DNA of 64,000 bases from Pollenia angustigena (Eukaryota; Arthropoda; Insecta; Diptera; Polleniidae), in contig OV884060.1 in assembly GCA_930367215.1 (NCBI GenBank), forward strand, positions 176,091,253-176,155,252, in the 5' to 3' direction. The notes under the pieces are model-generated. The model worked only from the letters and a program-made list of their open reading frames with translations, searched no databases and was not told where the DNA came from. Every line of letters begins with the position of its first letter. Within the stretch, counting starts at the first letter, position 1. The position numbers were made by a program, and so were the translations under genes. This document shows positions 33,442-45,308 of this stretch, piece by piece.

Positions 33442-33968
33442 CAGTTGTTTTCGGTTAATTGAGCCCCGCTTAATTGAGTTTCCCGTTTTATTGCGCTTAA
33501 AATCATGGGACGAAATCATTCAGTAAACTGTCTATGTAAAAATACCCGATTAGTTGAGTTCCGTTTAATTGCGTCACTCGCTTAATTATTTCGTAAAATA
33601 AGACCGCATTGCGAAAAATAAGAGCAAATGTTTCGGTTTATTATTTCCGTCTACTTAATGTGTTTTTGGCTCCACAAACGTAAAAAAATTATTTTGCGGC
33701 AAGAAAGATTGTACGATGAACGTACCTGATTTTTATTTTGTTTTAAAAAACCAAAACCATTTTTTAACTTAATAAATAAATAAAGAAATGAGTTTTATTT
33801 ACTATCTACGCATGGGTGTTTCGCTTTATTGCACATCTTGCTCAGTTGAGCGATTTTCGTTTTAATTGCGCCGGCGATTCAATTAACCGAGTACTGCTTA
33901 ATTGAGTTCCCGTTTAATTGCGTCAAAAGTCGTGCATTTTTAGAAACTCAATTAAGCGAAAATAACTG
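33442..33968. mobile_element. pogo-like MITE with CAGTT ends
   Basis: CAGTTGTTTTCGGTTAATTG at left, inverse of CAGTTATTTTCGCTTAATTG at right, TA on both sides. GTTTAATTGCG and TTAATTGAGT words recur through it. The sequence at 56023-56055 is a paralogous empty site (ataatata then ttgcatgtgcc), confirming the boundaries. The CAG start and TA target fit the pogo group. Confidence 0.85.
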
Positions 33969-34365
33969 TAATTGCATGTGCCCGTGCATAAAACTGAATT
34001 GGCAAATTGGTTTTTTTTGTTGTTTTCTTACGAAATTAATAGAATGAAGCAGTTTGTTTTTTAATTTTGTTTTTTCTTTTAACCCACTTACAACTACAAT
34101 TCGAGTCGGAAAGAACCCAACCAATTGTAGGGGGATGTAAGAAAAGATAAACTCAGTGTTTATTGTTGGTGTTTTGTTTAAGCTTTGATATTGTTACAAG
34201 TTAGACTTAGATTTTCTAAAATCTTTGGAAAAGGTTTCCTGATGAGCTGGCCTTAGCAACCAGTGAAATGCGCATAGAAGCTAGCTTTTCCTCAACAATA
34301 AATTTCAGTGTATTTATTAAATATGAAAAGTTGGGAATTGAGCACGTCATACGGAAATCGTATTA
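33969..34365 (-). repeat. Family-A repeat, inverted copy
   Basis: Minus-strand copy: 'cccacttacaactacaattc', 'aaactcagtgtttattg', 'ggtttcctgatgagctggcc', 'cagtgaaatgcgcatagaag'. It continues leftward and rightward into family-G satellite DNA, the same arrangement as near 56000. Confidence 0.75.
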
Positions 34366-35503
34366 AGGCTCAGTTAGGCGAGCGTTGCTGTACCCGTAAT
34401 GTACCGCACCGTACTGTAAGCACGTTGGTGCACTTATAGAACGTTTAAAAACGTGTCATATGTTTTCCCATACTTAACCAAAAAGCTAAAGTATACATAA
34501 AACAAAACACACAGTGATGGGAATCAAAATGTTCAAATGTTGACCGTTGTGCAGAAAAGGTACCACGTGATTTAAATGGTATTAAAACAGTATTTTGTGT
34601 ATGTAAAAAATGTTAATAATTTAATATTTATATTATAGATTTACAATAAATAAATTTGTATTTCATCATATTTAAATTTGTAGCATACACATATTGTAAA
34701 TGTGCATACACCAAACAAGGTTTTGATACCATTTAAAGTCTTTTATATGTTTCACATTTCCATTGTTTGTGTATACACTCAAAATATTATGTAGTTAAAT
34801 TCAAACGAAAATTCATTTGAAACAAATTAAAATTCATTTAAAAAACGGATCATTTACATTTCATTTAAAACAAATGATTTTTTCAGTAATTTCTAAGTTT
34901 TTTATTTATTGAACATCATATTCGTTAAAATTGAATAGTTTTTACTTTTAAAAAATATATTTTAACCGATAAAAATCAAACAAATTAACAAAAAAAAATA
35001 CGGAAAACATTATTTTTTGGTAGTTTGTTTTTTTAATAACAAACATAAATGTTGAAAAATAAATTTATTCGTAAAATAACTATATTTTTATTCAATTTTA
35101 ACAGTACCGAAAACGAATTTAATAACCTACAATCAGTTACTGTAATAATTTTATGAGTGTATGCATTTGTTTATTTTAAACATCTAAACATATGTATATT
35201 TGTATATTTGGAAATATTTTGTATTGTAAGTTGTTTTATCGCAATTCCATAGATATACTGAAAAAAGTACCAACAAAAAAGAGCAAAATTACCCGCATTC
35301 AATGTAACATACAAGCCGCCCATCACTGTCTTACAAATGTCACGTAACAACGGCATGAAATTCTATTTTATACAGATTGGTACGTTGCAACTACGGTACA
35401 TTCCATTTCGGTAAGCTTTTGTATTGGTTTTCATATAACAAAAAGCGAACAGCTGATGGATACAGTACAGATACGGTACAGCAACGTTCGCCTAACTAAG
35501 CCT
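34366..35503. mobile_element. 1.1-kb PIF/Harbinger-type element
   Basis: AGGCTCAGTTAGGCGAGCGT and inverse AGGCTTAGTTAGGCGAACGT, then TTGCTGTACC; TTA on both sides (34363-34365, 35504-35506). The flanking repeat is unbroken at 55985-56010. The interior is AT-rich and noncoding. Confidence 0.85.
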
Positions 35504-35547
35504 TTAATTATATACTTTGTATTCCCGAAAATAATTTTGATAGTATA

Positions 35548-36250
35548 TTAACGAAGTTATAAGCAATTAAAGAAATTTTATATTTTTCACATGAAAATGC
35601 GATTTTTGGTTAAAAATAGGAGTGAGTAAAAATTATGCTTATTTTTCCATTTAAACGTATATTTACGAAGTTATAAGCAATTAAAGAAATTTTATGTTTT
35701 TCATATGAAAATTTGATTTTTAGTGAAAACTGGGAGTCATGACAGATTAAGCTTATTTTTCCATTTAAACGTATATTTACGAAGTTATAAGCAATTAAAG
35801 AAATTTTGACCCTAATTTTGTAAAACGCAAACGCAACGTCAAAAATTTAAAGCAAAAACTAAATCGAAAATATTTCATAATTTTGTTGTTGTTTTCAATA
35901 GAAATGTATATTGAATTTTTAAATTTTAAACGCTGCATATCTTGTGGCGTTGATAATTTTAAAACCCAATACATATTTATTTCTATAGAAAGCAAAAACA
36001 AAATTTTGACATTGTTTTTGCTTTTAATGTTATTTTTGGCATTGCGTTGCGTTTTACAAAATTAGGGCCTTTATGTTTTTCATAAGAAAATTCGATTTTT
36101 GGTGAAAAATGGGAGTGATAACAAATTAAGCTTATTTTTCCATTTAGACGTATATTTACGAAGTTATAAGCCATTAAAGAAATTTTATGTTTTTCATATG
36201 AAAATTCGATTTTCTTGGAAAAATAGGAGTGGTAACGGATTAAATTTGGT
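35548..36250 (+). repeat. ~115-bp satellite array (family G)
   Basis: About four units: 'cgtatatttacgaagttataagc', 'aattaaagaaattttatg', 'tttttcatatgaaaatt', 'gggagtgataac', 'ttaagcttatttttccattt'. Split by a MITE at 35808. Several short ORFs here translate the units only. Confidence 0.8.
35808..36069. mobile_element. 262-bp MITE in the satellite
   Basis: CCCTAATTTTGTAAAACGCA at left mirrors the right end; GCAAAAAC words follow on both sides. The satellite unit continues across it ('aaagaaatttt' / 'tttatgttttt'). Confidence 0.85.
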
Positions 36251-36269
36251 TTTCTATTTAAGTGAGTAC

Positions 36270-36830
36270 CTAGAATGAATGTTCAAAATGCTAAATAGCG
36301 CGATACCGTGTCACTTAAAAAAATCTCTGTGAGAGTGTTACTTATACTAAATATTATCTATTATAACGGAATGTAGTAAAAATATTACAGTTCATAATAT
36401 TTTTTTGTTGTTGTTGTGCAATTATAAGCAGTATTCGTTGCACTGTTAAGATACAAAATTTATAAATACTTTTTTCGTATTCTTATTGTTAGACAGACAG
36501 AGATACAGATACACTTGATATCAATTTCAGTTCAGTATAAAAAGAAATTATTTACAATAATTGGAGCTGCAAATGAAATTGTATGTACAATTTGCACTTA
36601 TACTTGTACTTTAAATACTCATATTTAAGGTGGGTGGTAATTGAAAAAGAAGCTAAGTACAATTTTCAGCAATAAAGCTACTAACATTTGGGAAATGAGC
36701 CTACTTTTTATTTGTTATGAAAATAATACTAACGGAAATAAGTTTTTTTGGGTAAATGCCTTCAAAATATTAAATCTTTTTACCCTTAGAGCTTTCATGG
36801 GAAATGCATTTAATATTTTTTTAGTTTTAT
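36270..36830. other. AT-rich stretch, nothing recognised
   Basis: Ordinary low-GC sequence with short unsupported ORFs. Confidence 0.4.
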
Positions 36831-36831
36831 G

Positions 36832-36866
36832 AGGGTTGCGGGCTCAATCCTACTGAAGACTCTGGT
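36832..36866 (+). mobile_element. SINE fragment
   Basis: GGGTTGCGGGCTCAATCC and GAAGACTCTGGTT match the B-box region of the SINE family; the MITE at 36868 follows directly. Confidence 0.5.
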
Positions 36867-36867
36867 T

Positions 36868-37092
36868 GCAAATTATGGCAGTCGTGATCGAATACTTTTT
36901 CGATTCGAAAGCAATTTTATTTCAGTCGATACTGACCAATTCCTTTTTATTTTTTCAGTGTTGTGAAAACTCAAATAAATCCTTTACAACACTATAAAAA
37001 TAGTTTCGATCCGTTTAGTATGGACAGAAAGAATAACAAATAAAATTGCTTTCGAATCGAAAAAGTGTTCGATCACGACTGCCATAATTTGC
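36868..37092. mobile_element. 225-bp MITE with ~55-bp arms
   Basis: GCAAATTATGGCAGTCGTGA, TCGAATACTTTTTCGATTCG and AAAGCAATTTTATTT at the left are mirrored at the right with one or two differences. Confidence 0.9.
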
Positions 37093-37094
37093 CC

Positions 37095-37920
37095 CCAGGT
37101 CTGTTTCACCACAGCGGAGGGAAGTTCTACGTTACTATTGCGCGGTTAATTAAGAGACTTAAGTCTCTTTAGACGTGATTGTAGTAACAGCCGATAATGT
37201 CTAACAAAATAACTTTTACATTAGAAAACAAATAATATGGGAAGTGATGGCACCATATCAAATTAAAAATAAAATAAAAAAACTAAATATATTTCAAACA
37301 CTTGTGGTTAGAAATTGTAACCCATAAACAAACAAAAAATAAAACACTTGTAGATTTCAAAAGATATCAATGAAGAAAAGTTTGCACTAAAATAAAACTT
37401 AAATATTGTGGAAATCATATTTGATTGTAAATAGTTTTTTATTATAATTGCAAAACCGACGTCATTTAGTGTTCGTACAAGGTGTAGGATGCCAAGTAGA
37501 GATGATGGACACTTGCAAAGATTCTATGTGGCTAAAGATTATTTCTACTATGAAATAATAAATGAGAAAATGTATATGCTGATTTACACCCATTTTTATA
37601 AAGGAACTTGTAATTGTGTCATTTTATAGGTCTTTTGTACTGGTAGATTGCATCATTGTAGAGCAAATCGTCTGTGTGACAATTAAAATAAGCGGAAATG
37701 ATTTTTTTTCAGCACATGCTGGGATTAGAAGTGATTAGCGTTTTTAATAAGTAGTGATGGAATTTTTATATAACATTAAGATCATACCTTTATTGCTTAT
37801 TTCAATTACCATCTTTAGTTTTTTTTTTATACTTTCAAGTTCTGTTAAATAGCTTTCATCATTCTTCTGAATTCAATAACCCTTTTTAAATGAAAAGGCA
37901 ATTTTGCGAGAATATTTTGT
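37095..37920. other. AT-rich stretch, nothing recognised
   Basis: A short perfect palindrome 'gagacttaagtctc' near 37155 is the only structure noted. Confidence 0.4.
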
Positions 37921-37926
37921 TTATAA

Positions 37927-38279
37927 AGCCTAGATTACACTATCTCACAAGTCTTATGTATTCCATAATACTTTGTGAGATAGAAGTCTAATGAGTTTTG
38001 TTGCGACTGTCAAAAAATCTAATGCAGCATGACAGTTTGTGTTCACACCATCACACAAAGTATAAACACTCACACATGAGAGAAAATGCAACCCTGATCC
38101 AATGAAAAGTATTATTGTTTAGAAATTTTTCAAAAAACGATGAAGTCGTATGGGATGTCAAACTTTTTTCATAATACTTGTCATTTTCGTGACACATTGC
38201 ATTCACACTATCACACTTTGTCATATTACTTGAGATTTTGACATGTATTAATACAAAGTATAATAGTGTAATCTAGCCT
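37927..38279. mobile_element. 353-bp PIF/Harbinger-type MITE
   Basis: AGCCTAGATTACACTAT at left, inverse of AGGCTAGATTACACTAT at right, TAA on both sides (37924-37926, 38280-38282). Internal 'ctttgtgagata' and 'cacacaaagtat' words are repeated. Confidence 0.85.
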
Positions 38280-38354
38280 TAAGTATGTCCCATCTATTAT
38301 GAGCTGCAGAAATCGGCGATATGATGACAGGGGTTCTGCACAAAACACAATTGG

Positions 38355-38955
38355 TTAATTTGATGCCAACATTGGCCTAATGTGCCGAATTATCTCATCC
38401 TTAAGCTCTTAAATTGTGGCTGGCTTATCGACGTACACCATTTCTTTCAAATAACCCCAAAGAAAGAAATCCAACGTTGTCAAATCACATGATCTTGGCG
38501 GCCAATTGACATCGCCACCACGTGAGATAACACGGCCATTGATATTGTCGCGCAAAAGAGCCATTGTTTCGTTAGCTGTGTGGCTAGTGGCACCGTCCTG
38601 TTGAAACCACATATCGTCTACATTCATATCCTCCAGTTCGCGCCATAAAAAGTTCGTTATCATCTCACGATAGCGCACACCATTTCCAGTAACTGCCCGA
38701 CCGGCCTCATTTTGGAAAAAATACGGCCTGATGATCCCGCCAGCCCATAAACCGCACCAAACAGTCACTCTTTGTGGGTGCATAATTTTATCGACAATCA
38801 CTGTTGGATTATCATTCGCCCAAATGCGGCAATTCTGCTTATTGCCGAATCCACTGAGGTGAAAATATCCCTCATCACAGAAGATGATTTGAACGCCCAT
38901 TTTCATAATAAGCCTGAGTAACTTTAACGCGTTGCTCAATTGTGTACCTTTCCAT
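38355..38955 (-). pseudogene. Tc1/mariner-superfamily transposase, internally deleted
   Basis: DDE transposase relic. The ATG at 38955 opens MERYTIEQRVKVTQAYYENG, the expected N-terminus. After about 24 codons the sequence jumps out of frame straight into the catalytic core: FCDEGYFHLSGFGNKQNCRI (first Asp), HPQRVTVWCGLWAGGII, then MWFQQDGATSHTA (second Asp), NWPPRSCDLTTLDFFLWGYL (third acidic site, about 36 residues after the second), then MVYVDKPATI. An in-frame TAA follows, after which ELKDEIIRHIRPMLASN runs to a stop at 38355-38357. The helix-turn-helix region and the start of the catalytic domain are therefore deleted. Full proteins of this type run near 350 residues. Its condition suggests a fairly young copy. 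The catalytic frame reads openly from 38939 to 38409. Confidence 0.9.
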
Positions 38956-39336
38956 GGTTCAAATTGCGTTAGTCTTGAGAAATGTCAAATGAAATGCAGA
39001 AAAAAACTTGACGTTTTGGTTCACATTCAAGATTGGCCTTTAAAATTTAACCACCCTTTTTACCAGACTGGTTGTAAATTTGAAAAAATAGAGGATGAAA
39101 GTTTTTGCATTACGCCCCTAAAAGTTCAAAAATGGCACCGTTCGACTGTAATTAAACGCAGAAAGTTTTAACTGGCATGTGCTTGGCTTCTTGGTTTCGT
39201 TCTTACGACATTCCGTTTGGTTCGAAATCCATATGTTGCCCAAAAGAATGGCAAACTGCATAGCAAACGATTGCCACTACTTTGAAGAAAATGAAAAGAT
39301 TAATTAAACTGAAAGATTGATGTTTGACTATAGACT

Positions 39337-39450
39337 GGTAGCCGCCACAGTGGCGCAAACAGTAGAACTGCAAAGAATTCTGATGATGGGAACATGGCTA
39401 TTCTCGAAACATGTAAATTCGACTCGAGTTCAATCCCCCGTTCAGTAAAG
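39337..39450 (+). mobile_element. Possible second tRNA-like SINE
   Basis: GCCACAGTGGCGCAAACAGT resembles a tRNA 5' part with A-box, and CTCGAGTTCAATCCCCCG resembles a B-box about 60 bp later. Single copy in the window; could be a tRNA relic. Confidence 0.35.
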
Positions 39451-40190
39451 AATAACAATTATCAATGATGACACAATTTCATTTTTACCCTGATGACACT
39501 TTGGCCAAGTGATGTTAAGGTTGACATCACCATGATGAAAAGTGTCATGGGGTCAAGAACGAAGACACTTGTCATAGTAATGATGTCAAAATACATCAGC
39601 GTTGTTAATCCTTTTCTATCAGTGTAGCATAATTGTGCTTTGGCGGGTACAAAACTGCTCATTCGTCCAAATAGGGTCCTTTTTAAAAATTTGTCTGTAA
39701 ATACTTTGGAGACGTATTTTTTTTTTTTTTTTTAATCAATACGATAATGACAAAAGAAAAAAACAATTGAATTAGTTTTAAATACACAATACCACGACAA
39801 ATTTCATATTGACCTCAACATTGAAATTTCTATTAATTTAAGAGATATTTGTCCAATTTGTTACTTTTTATCTTTTAACTGCTGACGCAATTTCAATGTC
39901 AAAAATATTAAAAAGAAGGTGTTGCCAGAATTTGCACAAAATATAAACAACAAAATTTAAATGCGAAAAAAAAATTCATAAAAAATATGTAAATAAAAAA
40001 TAAATAAACTTCGATATTTATCTTGAAAATTCTTATTTCTTTAGTGGCTCTATAAGAATTTTTAAATAAATAATTAAATACAAAAAAAGTTGGTATAAAT
40101 TTGTGCACATGTTGGCTTAAGTTTATTTCCACCTAAGACTTTTACTAATCAGTTTTAAACATATTTGGTAACAAATTTTATTTAAAAACA
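39451..40190. other. AT-rich stretch, nothing recognised
   Basis: Contains 'gatgacac' words between 39470 and 39600 and a 17-T run near 39717. No gene supported. Confidence 0.4.
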
Positions 40191-40835
40191 AGTTAGAGTG
40201 CTATATTCGGCTGTGCCGAATTTTTGATAACCTCCAACGACTGTTCGGATATTTCCGGAGTGATATCTTTTATTATTTATAAATCTTTATAAAAACTGAA
40301 GTCAGCGTTAGTTGCGGTTTAGAGTTTAAACTTCAGACCTATATTAAATTATCGACCGACAATCAGAAAATTTTATGATTTTTTTAGAAATTTGAACTAG
40401 TTTGAGTTATTTCTAACAGCTTTAGCCGAATTAAAATAATTTTCAGAAGGGGAATTTAAATTGGACCCATTGTAAATTATGGACCAATCATCTCAAAATT
40501 CTGCAGATTCTGGTATTATAAACATAAATTTCAATACAGCGGTGCCATTAGTTTAAGTGTTTGCAGTGAATTTCAAAAGGCTGCTAAAATGGGATCTAAG
40601 GTAAATTATGGGCCGTATATCACAAAATGGCATAAAATTTTTTCTGGCTATATGAAGCTAAGCTGGAAGAAAGTTTACCGCAATATCTATACAGTAGTTT
40701 TGACTTAGCTGCCTTTTATTTACGTGCACTTTTAACTTAACTGCACAAAATTTATAATTTTTTGCATTATTCTTTATAATCCCATACAAATTCCTTTTTT
40801 AAGTGCACTTTCTTTACCTGCACATTTAAGATTAG

Positions 40836-43046
40836 CAGTGATGCCAACTTTTTGAGAGCAAAAAGCACTTTAAAATTTAAAAAAAGCACTAAAAAGCACT
40901 ATTTCGAGCAAAAAAAAAGCGTAAAAAAGCACTAAGCCATTTTTACAATTTAATGAAACACCAGACAAGTTGCATTCGGCTGTGCCGAATATTATATACA
41001 GTAGTTTTGACTTAACTGCCTTTTGTTTACGTGCACTTTTGACTTAACTGCACAAAATTGATAATTTTTTGAATTATTCTTTATAATTCCATACAAATTC
41101 CTTTTTTAAGTGCACTTTCTATACCTGCACATTTAAGATAAATGCACAAAATTTTAGGCATTTTAAAATTATTTTCATACAAAAAATCAAAGTTAGCTGC
41201 ACTTTGACTTAACTGCCAAAATACATATTTTCTGGAATTATTCTTCAAAATCCTTGTTTACGTGCATTTTGTATACCTGCATATTTTTCATATTTTTGGG
41301 CAGCTTTAAAATATTTCAAATATCAAAGTAAGCTGCACACATAAAAATATTTGGTGGCCACTTTTTCACATAAATATCCAATTTAAGCTGTTCATAAAAG
41401 AATAAATCGCAATTATTTTGTTTTTTCCCATACATTTTTATGTTCTATGAGAATTCTCATTGTTTTTGTTAATGTTTCTTTTATATTAAACAAACATACA
41501 TACATGTATAAAATGATCTGTTATTTCCCAGCTAGCAAAGGCTGTTTGTAAGACGATTATGATTAATATACAGCTCCTAAAAGAATCTTCTGATGATTAT
41601 CTGACGAGTAACCAAAAAATCTAAATCTGTTTTTAATTTATTATTTTTTTATTTATTTTTTGACACGCTCGTCTTTAAATCTTGGAATGAACCTTTGGGG
41701 ACTCTCTGTAAGAATCGTATAACAATTACTGAGCTACCTAAATGAGATCGTTTTTGAAGTATGAAAATGCTATTGCCAATACAATTTTAATAAAACGAAC
41801 CGGCCTAAGGATCTGTAAAAAATGATTTTCCGACAGGATGGTGTTGCTTACGCGACCTTAATAAAAATTTAATAAAATATAAATTTATGTATCAATAAAA
41901 TAATATTTTTATTCTACTTTTAAATCAAACACTTTACTTTAGCTGCACTTTTGTGCAGGTAACCACAATCTTGTACCTGCACATTAAGGCAGGTAAATGC
42001 ATTTAAGATAACTGCATTTTTGATTTACCTGCACAAAAAATCGTGCAAAGGAGATTGTGCAGCTAAGTCAAAACTACTGTACCTCCAAAATTTAAAAGAA
42101 GGCGACCGCGTTGATGGGGACCATTTGCATTTAAGATTAAATAATAAATATATTAACATTTGTATAAACATTTTTAAATGTATTATTATTATGTTCAACA
42201 AAAATAATATCATCCAAATCATTTGGAGTTTAAATTAGTCATAAAAGAGTTTTAAAGTAATACAGTGCGAGCTCGATTTTCGTAACTCGAAAAAATCTGG
42301 CCTGTTGCAATTTCCGAAAATTTGCAATGGCCGACCATTGTTTATAAAACTTAAGGACTGCATAAATTAAAAAAAAAAAGTGCATAACACATGGAAAACT
42401 AAAGCGCATGAAAAATTACAGGTTACACAACGCTCGTTATAAAAGTATTTTCTGTCAGCTGTTTTTAATTTATTTAACACTTTGCTTATACCAAGCTACG
42501 GCTCTTTTTTTTGTTATTAAAGTCTTTGCGTTTTTTTGTACGGTTTCCGACTGCATGTTTTTTAACAAATCCTAATATTTTCCAAGACATATTCTATTTT
42601 TGAAACAGTGTCTACAAAATGTTTACCGAAATACATCGTCTTTATAACGATTACTAAACATGTTGTCAACGCTAAAAAGTTCAACGTTTCGTAAAATTTC
42701 CAAATTTCTAGGAGGCCTAGCTCAAACCTCGTAAATAAAGTTTTTGGTTAAACGAATGTAACTTTCTTTTATCACTTTTTTATGATTTGATTATTTAAAA
42801 TCTTTACAAGTCTTTACAATTATACCCCAAATAGCAAAGTTCAACTAAATCATCCTCTATATAATCGTAGTTTTAAAAAATGGTAGAAAAAAAATAAAAG
42901 TTGTAAACAGCACTAAAGGCACTAACGAAAAATTTAAAAGGCTTTTAGTGCTTTTTTTTAGTTTGGCACTATGGATAAAATTTTGGCGTTTTGAGGCATC
43001 AAAAAGCACCATAAATAGTGCCAAAAGCACTAAGTTGGCATCACTG
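40836..43046. mobile_element. hAT element inside pogo copy 1
   Basis: CAGTGATGCCAACTT at both ends; 8-bp AAGATTAG (40828-40835) and AAGATAAG (43047-43054), one mismatch. AAAAAGCACT words crowd both ends. Its left part contains a family-T tail fragment near 40960-40990 and then pogo copy 2. Confidence 0.9.
40999..42079. mobile_element. pogo-like element, copy 2 (intact length)
   Basis: Same ends as copy 1 with TA on both sides (40997-40998, 42080-42081); 1,081 bp. Internal order of words matches copy 1 throughout, e.g. 'tttgggcagctttaaaatat', 'ggtggccactttttcacata', 'aaatcgtgcaaaggagattg'. Noncoding; its transposase must have come from elsewhere. Confidence 0.88.
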
Positions 43047-43798
43047 AAGATAAGTGCCCAACATTTTTGGCATTTTAAAATTATTTTCATACAAATAATT
43101 TAAGTTAGCTGAACTTTGACTTAACTGCCCAAAATACATATTTTCTGTAATTATTCTTCAAAATCCTTGTTTACGTGCAAATTGTATACCTGCACATTTT
43201 CCATATTTTTGGGCAGCTTTAAAATATTTTCATATAAAACTTCAAAGATAGCTGCACACATGAACACATATGGTGGCCACTTTTTCACATAAATATCCAA
43301 TTTAAGTTGTAATAAAAACAAAAATCGCAATCAAGTCAAGTTGACAACATTATACATAATTCATTTATTTTGTTTAATGTATCTACATTTATGGATATGG
43401 GTTGTGGTTACAGCAACTTTGCCACGATTATATGAAAGGAATAGCAAATCTTAGGTCTGGAACAGAATAAAGTAGTTGTAGTAGTATTTGAAGCTGACTA
43501 CAGCGACTTTTCAGTTCCACACTTTATTGTTACCAATTTGGCTATCTCGTTCATTATAAAAATGCATAACAAATGACTGCAGGTTGTTTGAACGTCATTG
43601 TTATGATCAATTTATTAATAAAAACGTTGTTACTTCTCTTTCAAACACTTTACTTTAGCTGCACTTTTATGCAAGTAACCACAATTGCGTACCTGCACAT
43701 TAAAGCAGCTAAATGCATTTAAGATAGCTGCATTTTTGATTTACCTGCACAAAAAATCGTGCAAAGGAGATTGTGCAGCTAAATCAAAATTACTGTAT

Positions 43799-45308
43799 CA
43801 GAGAACGGCTTTGTGCGATTGCAAAAAAATCGCATTAAATCAACAACATCAAATACACTCATTTGTGTTCATGCAATCAAACTTTCTCAGCCACATACAT
43901 CGGTGTTGTTTTAAAAATCATTTAAGTCATGCCCAGCGTATTGGCTTTGCCATTCATACCATGTTTAGCTTCGTTCGACAATTATTGCTTTGGTAAAAAA
44001 AAAACATATACAAAGAAAAATACACAAAAATCATTGCTCTGATGACTATTCAGCAGCTGAAACAATTTCCATAGAAACAGAAGACGTTTTTATTTTTTAT
44101 CATTTCTTAAAAAGTACAGTAGTTCTGTATGTACAATGTATTGTTGTTTTTGTTGTTAATGTTGCTTGTTACGCTTTTAAAAAAATACCCTGCAAATAAT
44201 AGGACTAGTCCAAACACGCCAGGGAGTAGTATTAAAACCAGTGTTCGAAAATAAACAGTAAATTATTTAACGTTCGGCCCACACACCCAGGAACGATATC
44301 TATTTTTTTAGTGCTTGTGTAGACATACACAACCCTTAATACCGTTCGTAACTATTTTCAAGAAAGAACCGAACATTATACAATGTTCGGTTCTTCGTTA
44401 AAAAACAGAACAATTGTAGTGATACTGTAGACAAACATTATATTTTAATGTTCTATAATGTTTTTATCGTGTGTGTATTTTGTTTTTGTAAAAAATTTTT
44501 GGTTTTTTTACCAGCCAAAAGGGACGAACATTAACGAGCCGAACCGAACACATTGAAGTTTGTGGATTTTCCAGAAAAAGCCGAACGGAATTAAATGTTC
44601 ACATCTTTTGTTGAGTTTGATAAAAACAGTAATATTTTTGTGTTCGAAAGATGCCAAACAGGGAAACGTTATTATTATTAATGATTTTCTACACAAACAC
44701 AAACAACCGAACATTAAGAAACGATATTAAGTGTTTATTTTCGAACACTGATTAAAACTACTCCATGGTATATACTCAAGAGGATTAGTTTTGAAGTCGT
44801 TTAAAAACGAACACATTTCGTTAAAAAACGAAGACATGTCGTCTCAATACAAACACTTTTTAACAATGACATGGTCCATGCTTGTATTACATAGGACTAG
44901 TCCAATGAGTAGTCCATTTGTTCAAAATCAGGTGGATCAGGTGGTCCAATACTATTTGCAGGGTAAACACAAAAACAAATTGGACAATACAACTAGTTTA
45001 TTTGAACTTATGCCTACAACAATCAATATAACAAAGCGACTCGTACTCATACCAATTTACATTCGTCGTTGTGTCATCGAGTGGACAATGACTACTTAAA
45101 TGCAAAAGCAAAAGAATAAATGCCGTTTGACTTTAAGAAATTGTGTTATTGCGTGCGCAACAATAAATGCAAACAAAGCACTTTCACATGCACAAATCAA
45201 ATGTGTACAAAACGATGTCAAAATTACCAACGTAATAGAGGCATAGAGTTAATGTAAATTATAGCGTATGAGTAAATCAACAAAAATAGTGGATTTCACA
45301 GTTCTCTG
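43799..45308. mobile_element. hAT-like element with CAGAGAAC ends
   Basis: CAGAGAAC at both ends. After removing pogo copy 1, the 8-bp flank ATCTATAT is identical on both sides (split 40685-40691/43798; 45309-45316). The interior is noncoding and holds a smaller hAT MITE. Confidence 0.75.
44239..44750. mobile_element. 512-bp hAT MITE
   Basis: CAGTGTTCGAAAATAAACA at both ends, perfect 8-bp duplication ATTAAAAC (44231-44238, 44751-44758). ACGTTCG/GAACGTT and 'gttcggttc' words recur inside. Confidence 0.92.

Larger units (their letters stand above)
40692..43795. mobile_element. pogo-like element, copy 1 (split)
   Basis: CAGTAGTTTTGACTTAGCTG at left, inverse of CAGTAATTTTGATTTAGCTG at right, TA on both sides. 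Ends and TA target resemble the pogo group of Tc1/mariner. Interior made of 'gcacttt', 'tacctgcac', 'ttaactgc' words. Interrupted at 40836-43046 by a hAT. No transposase. Confidence 0.85.
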
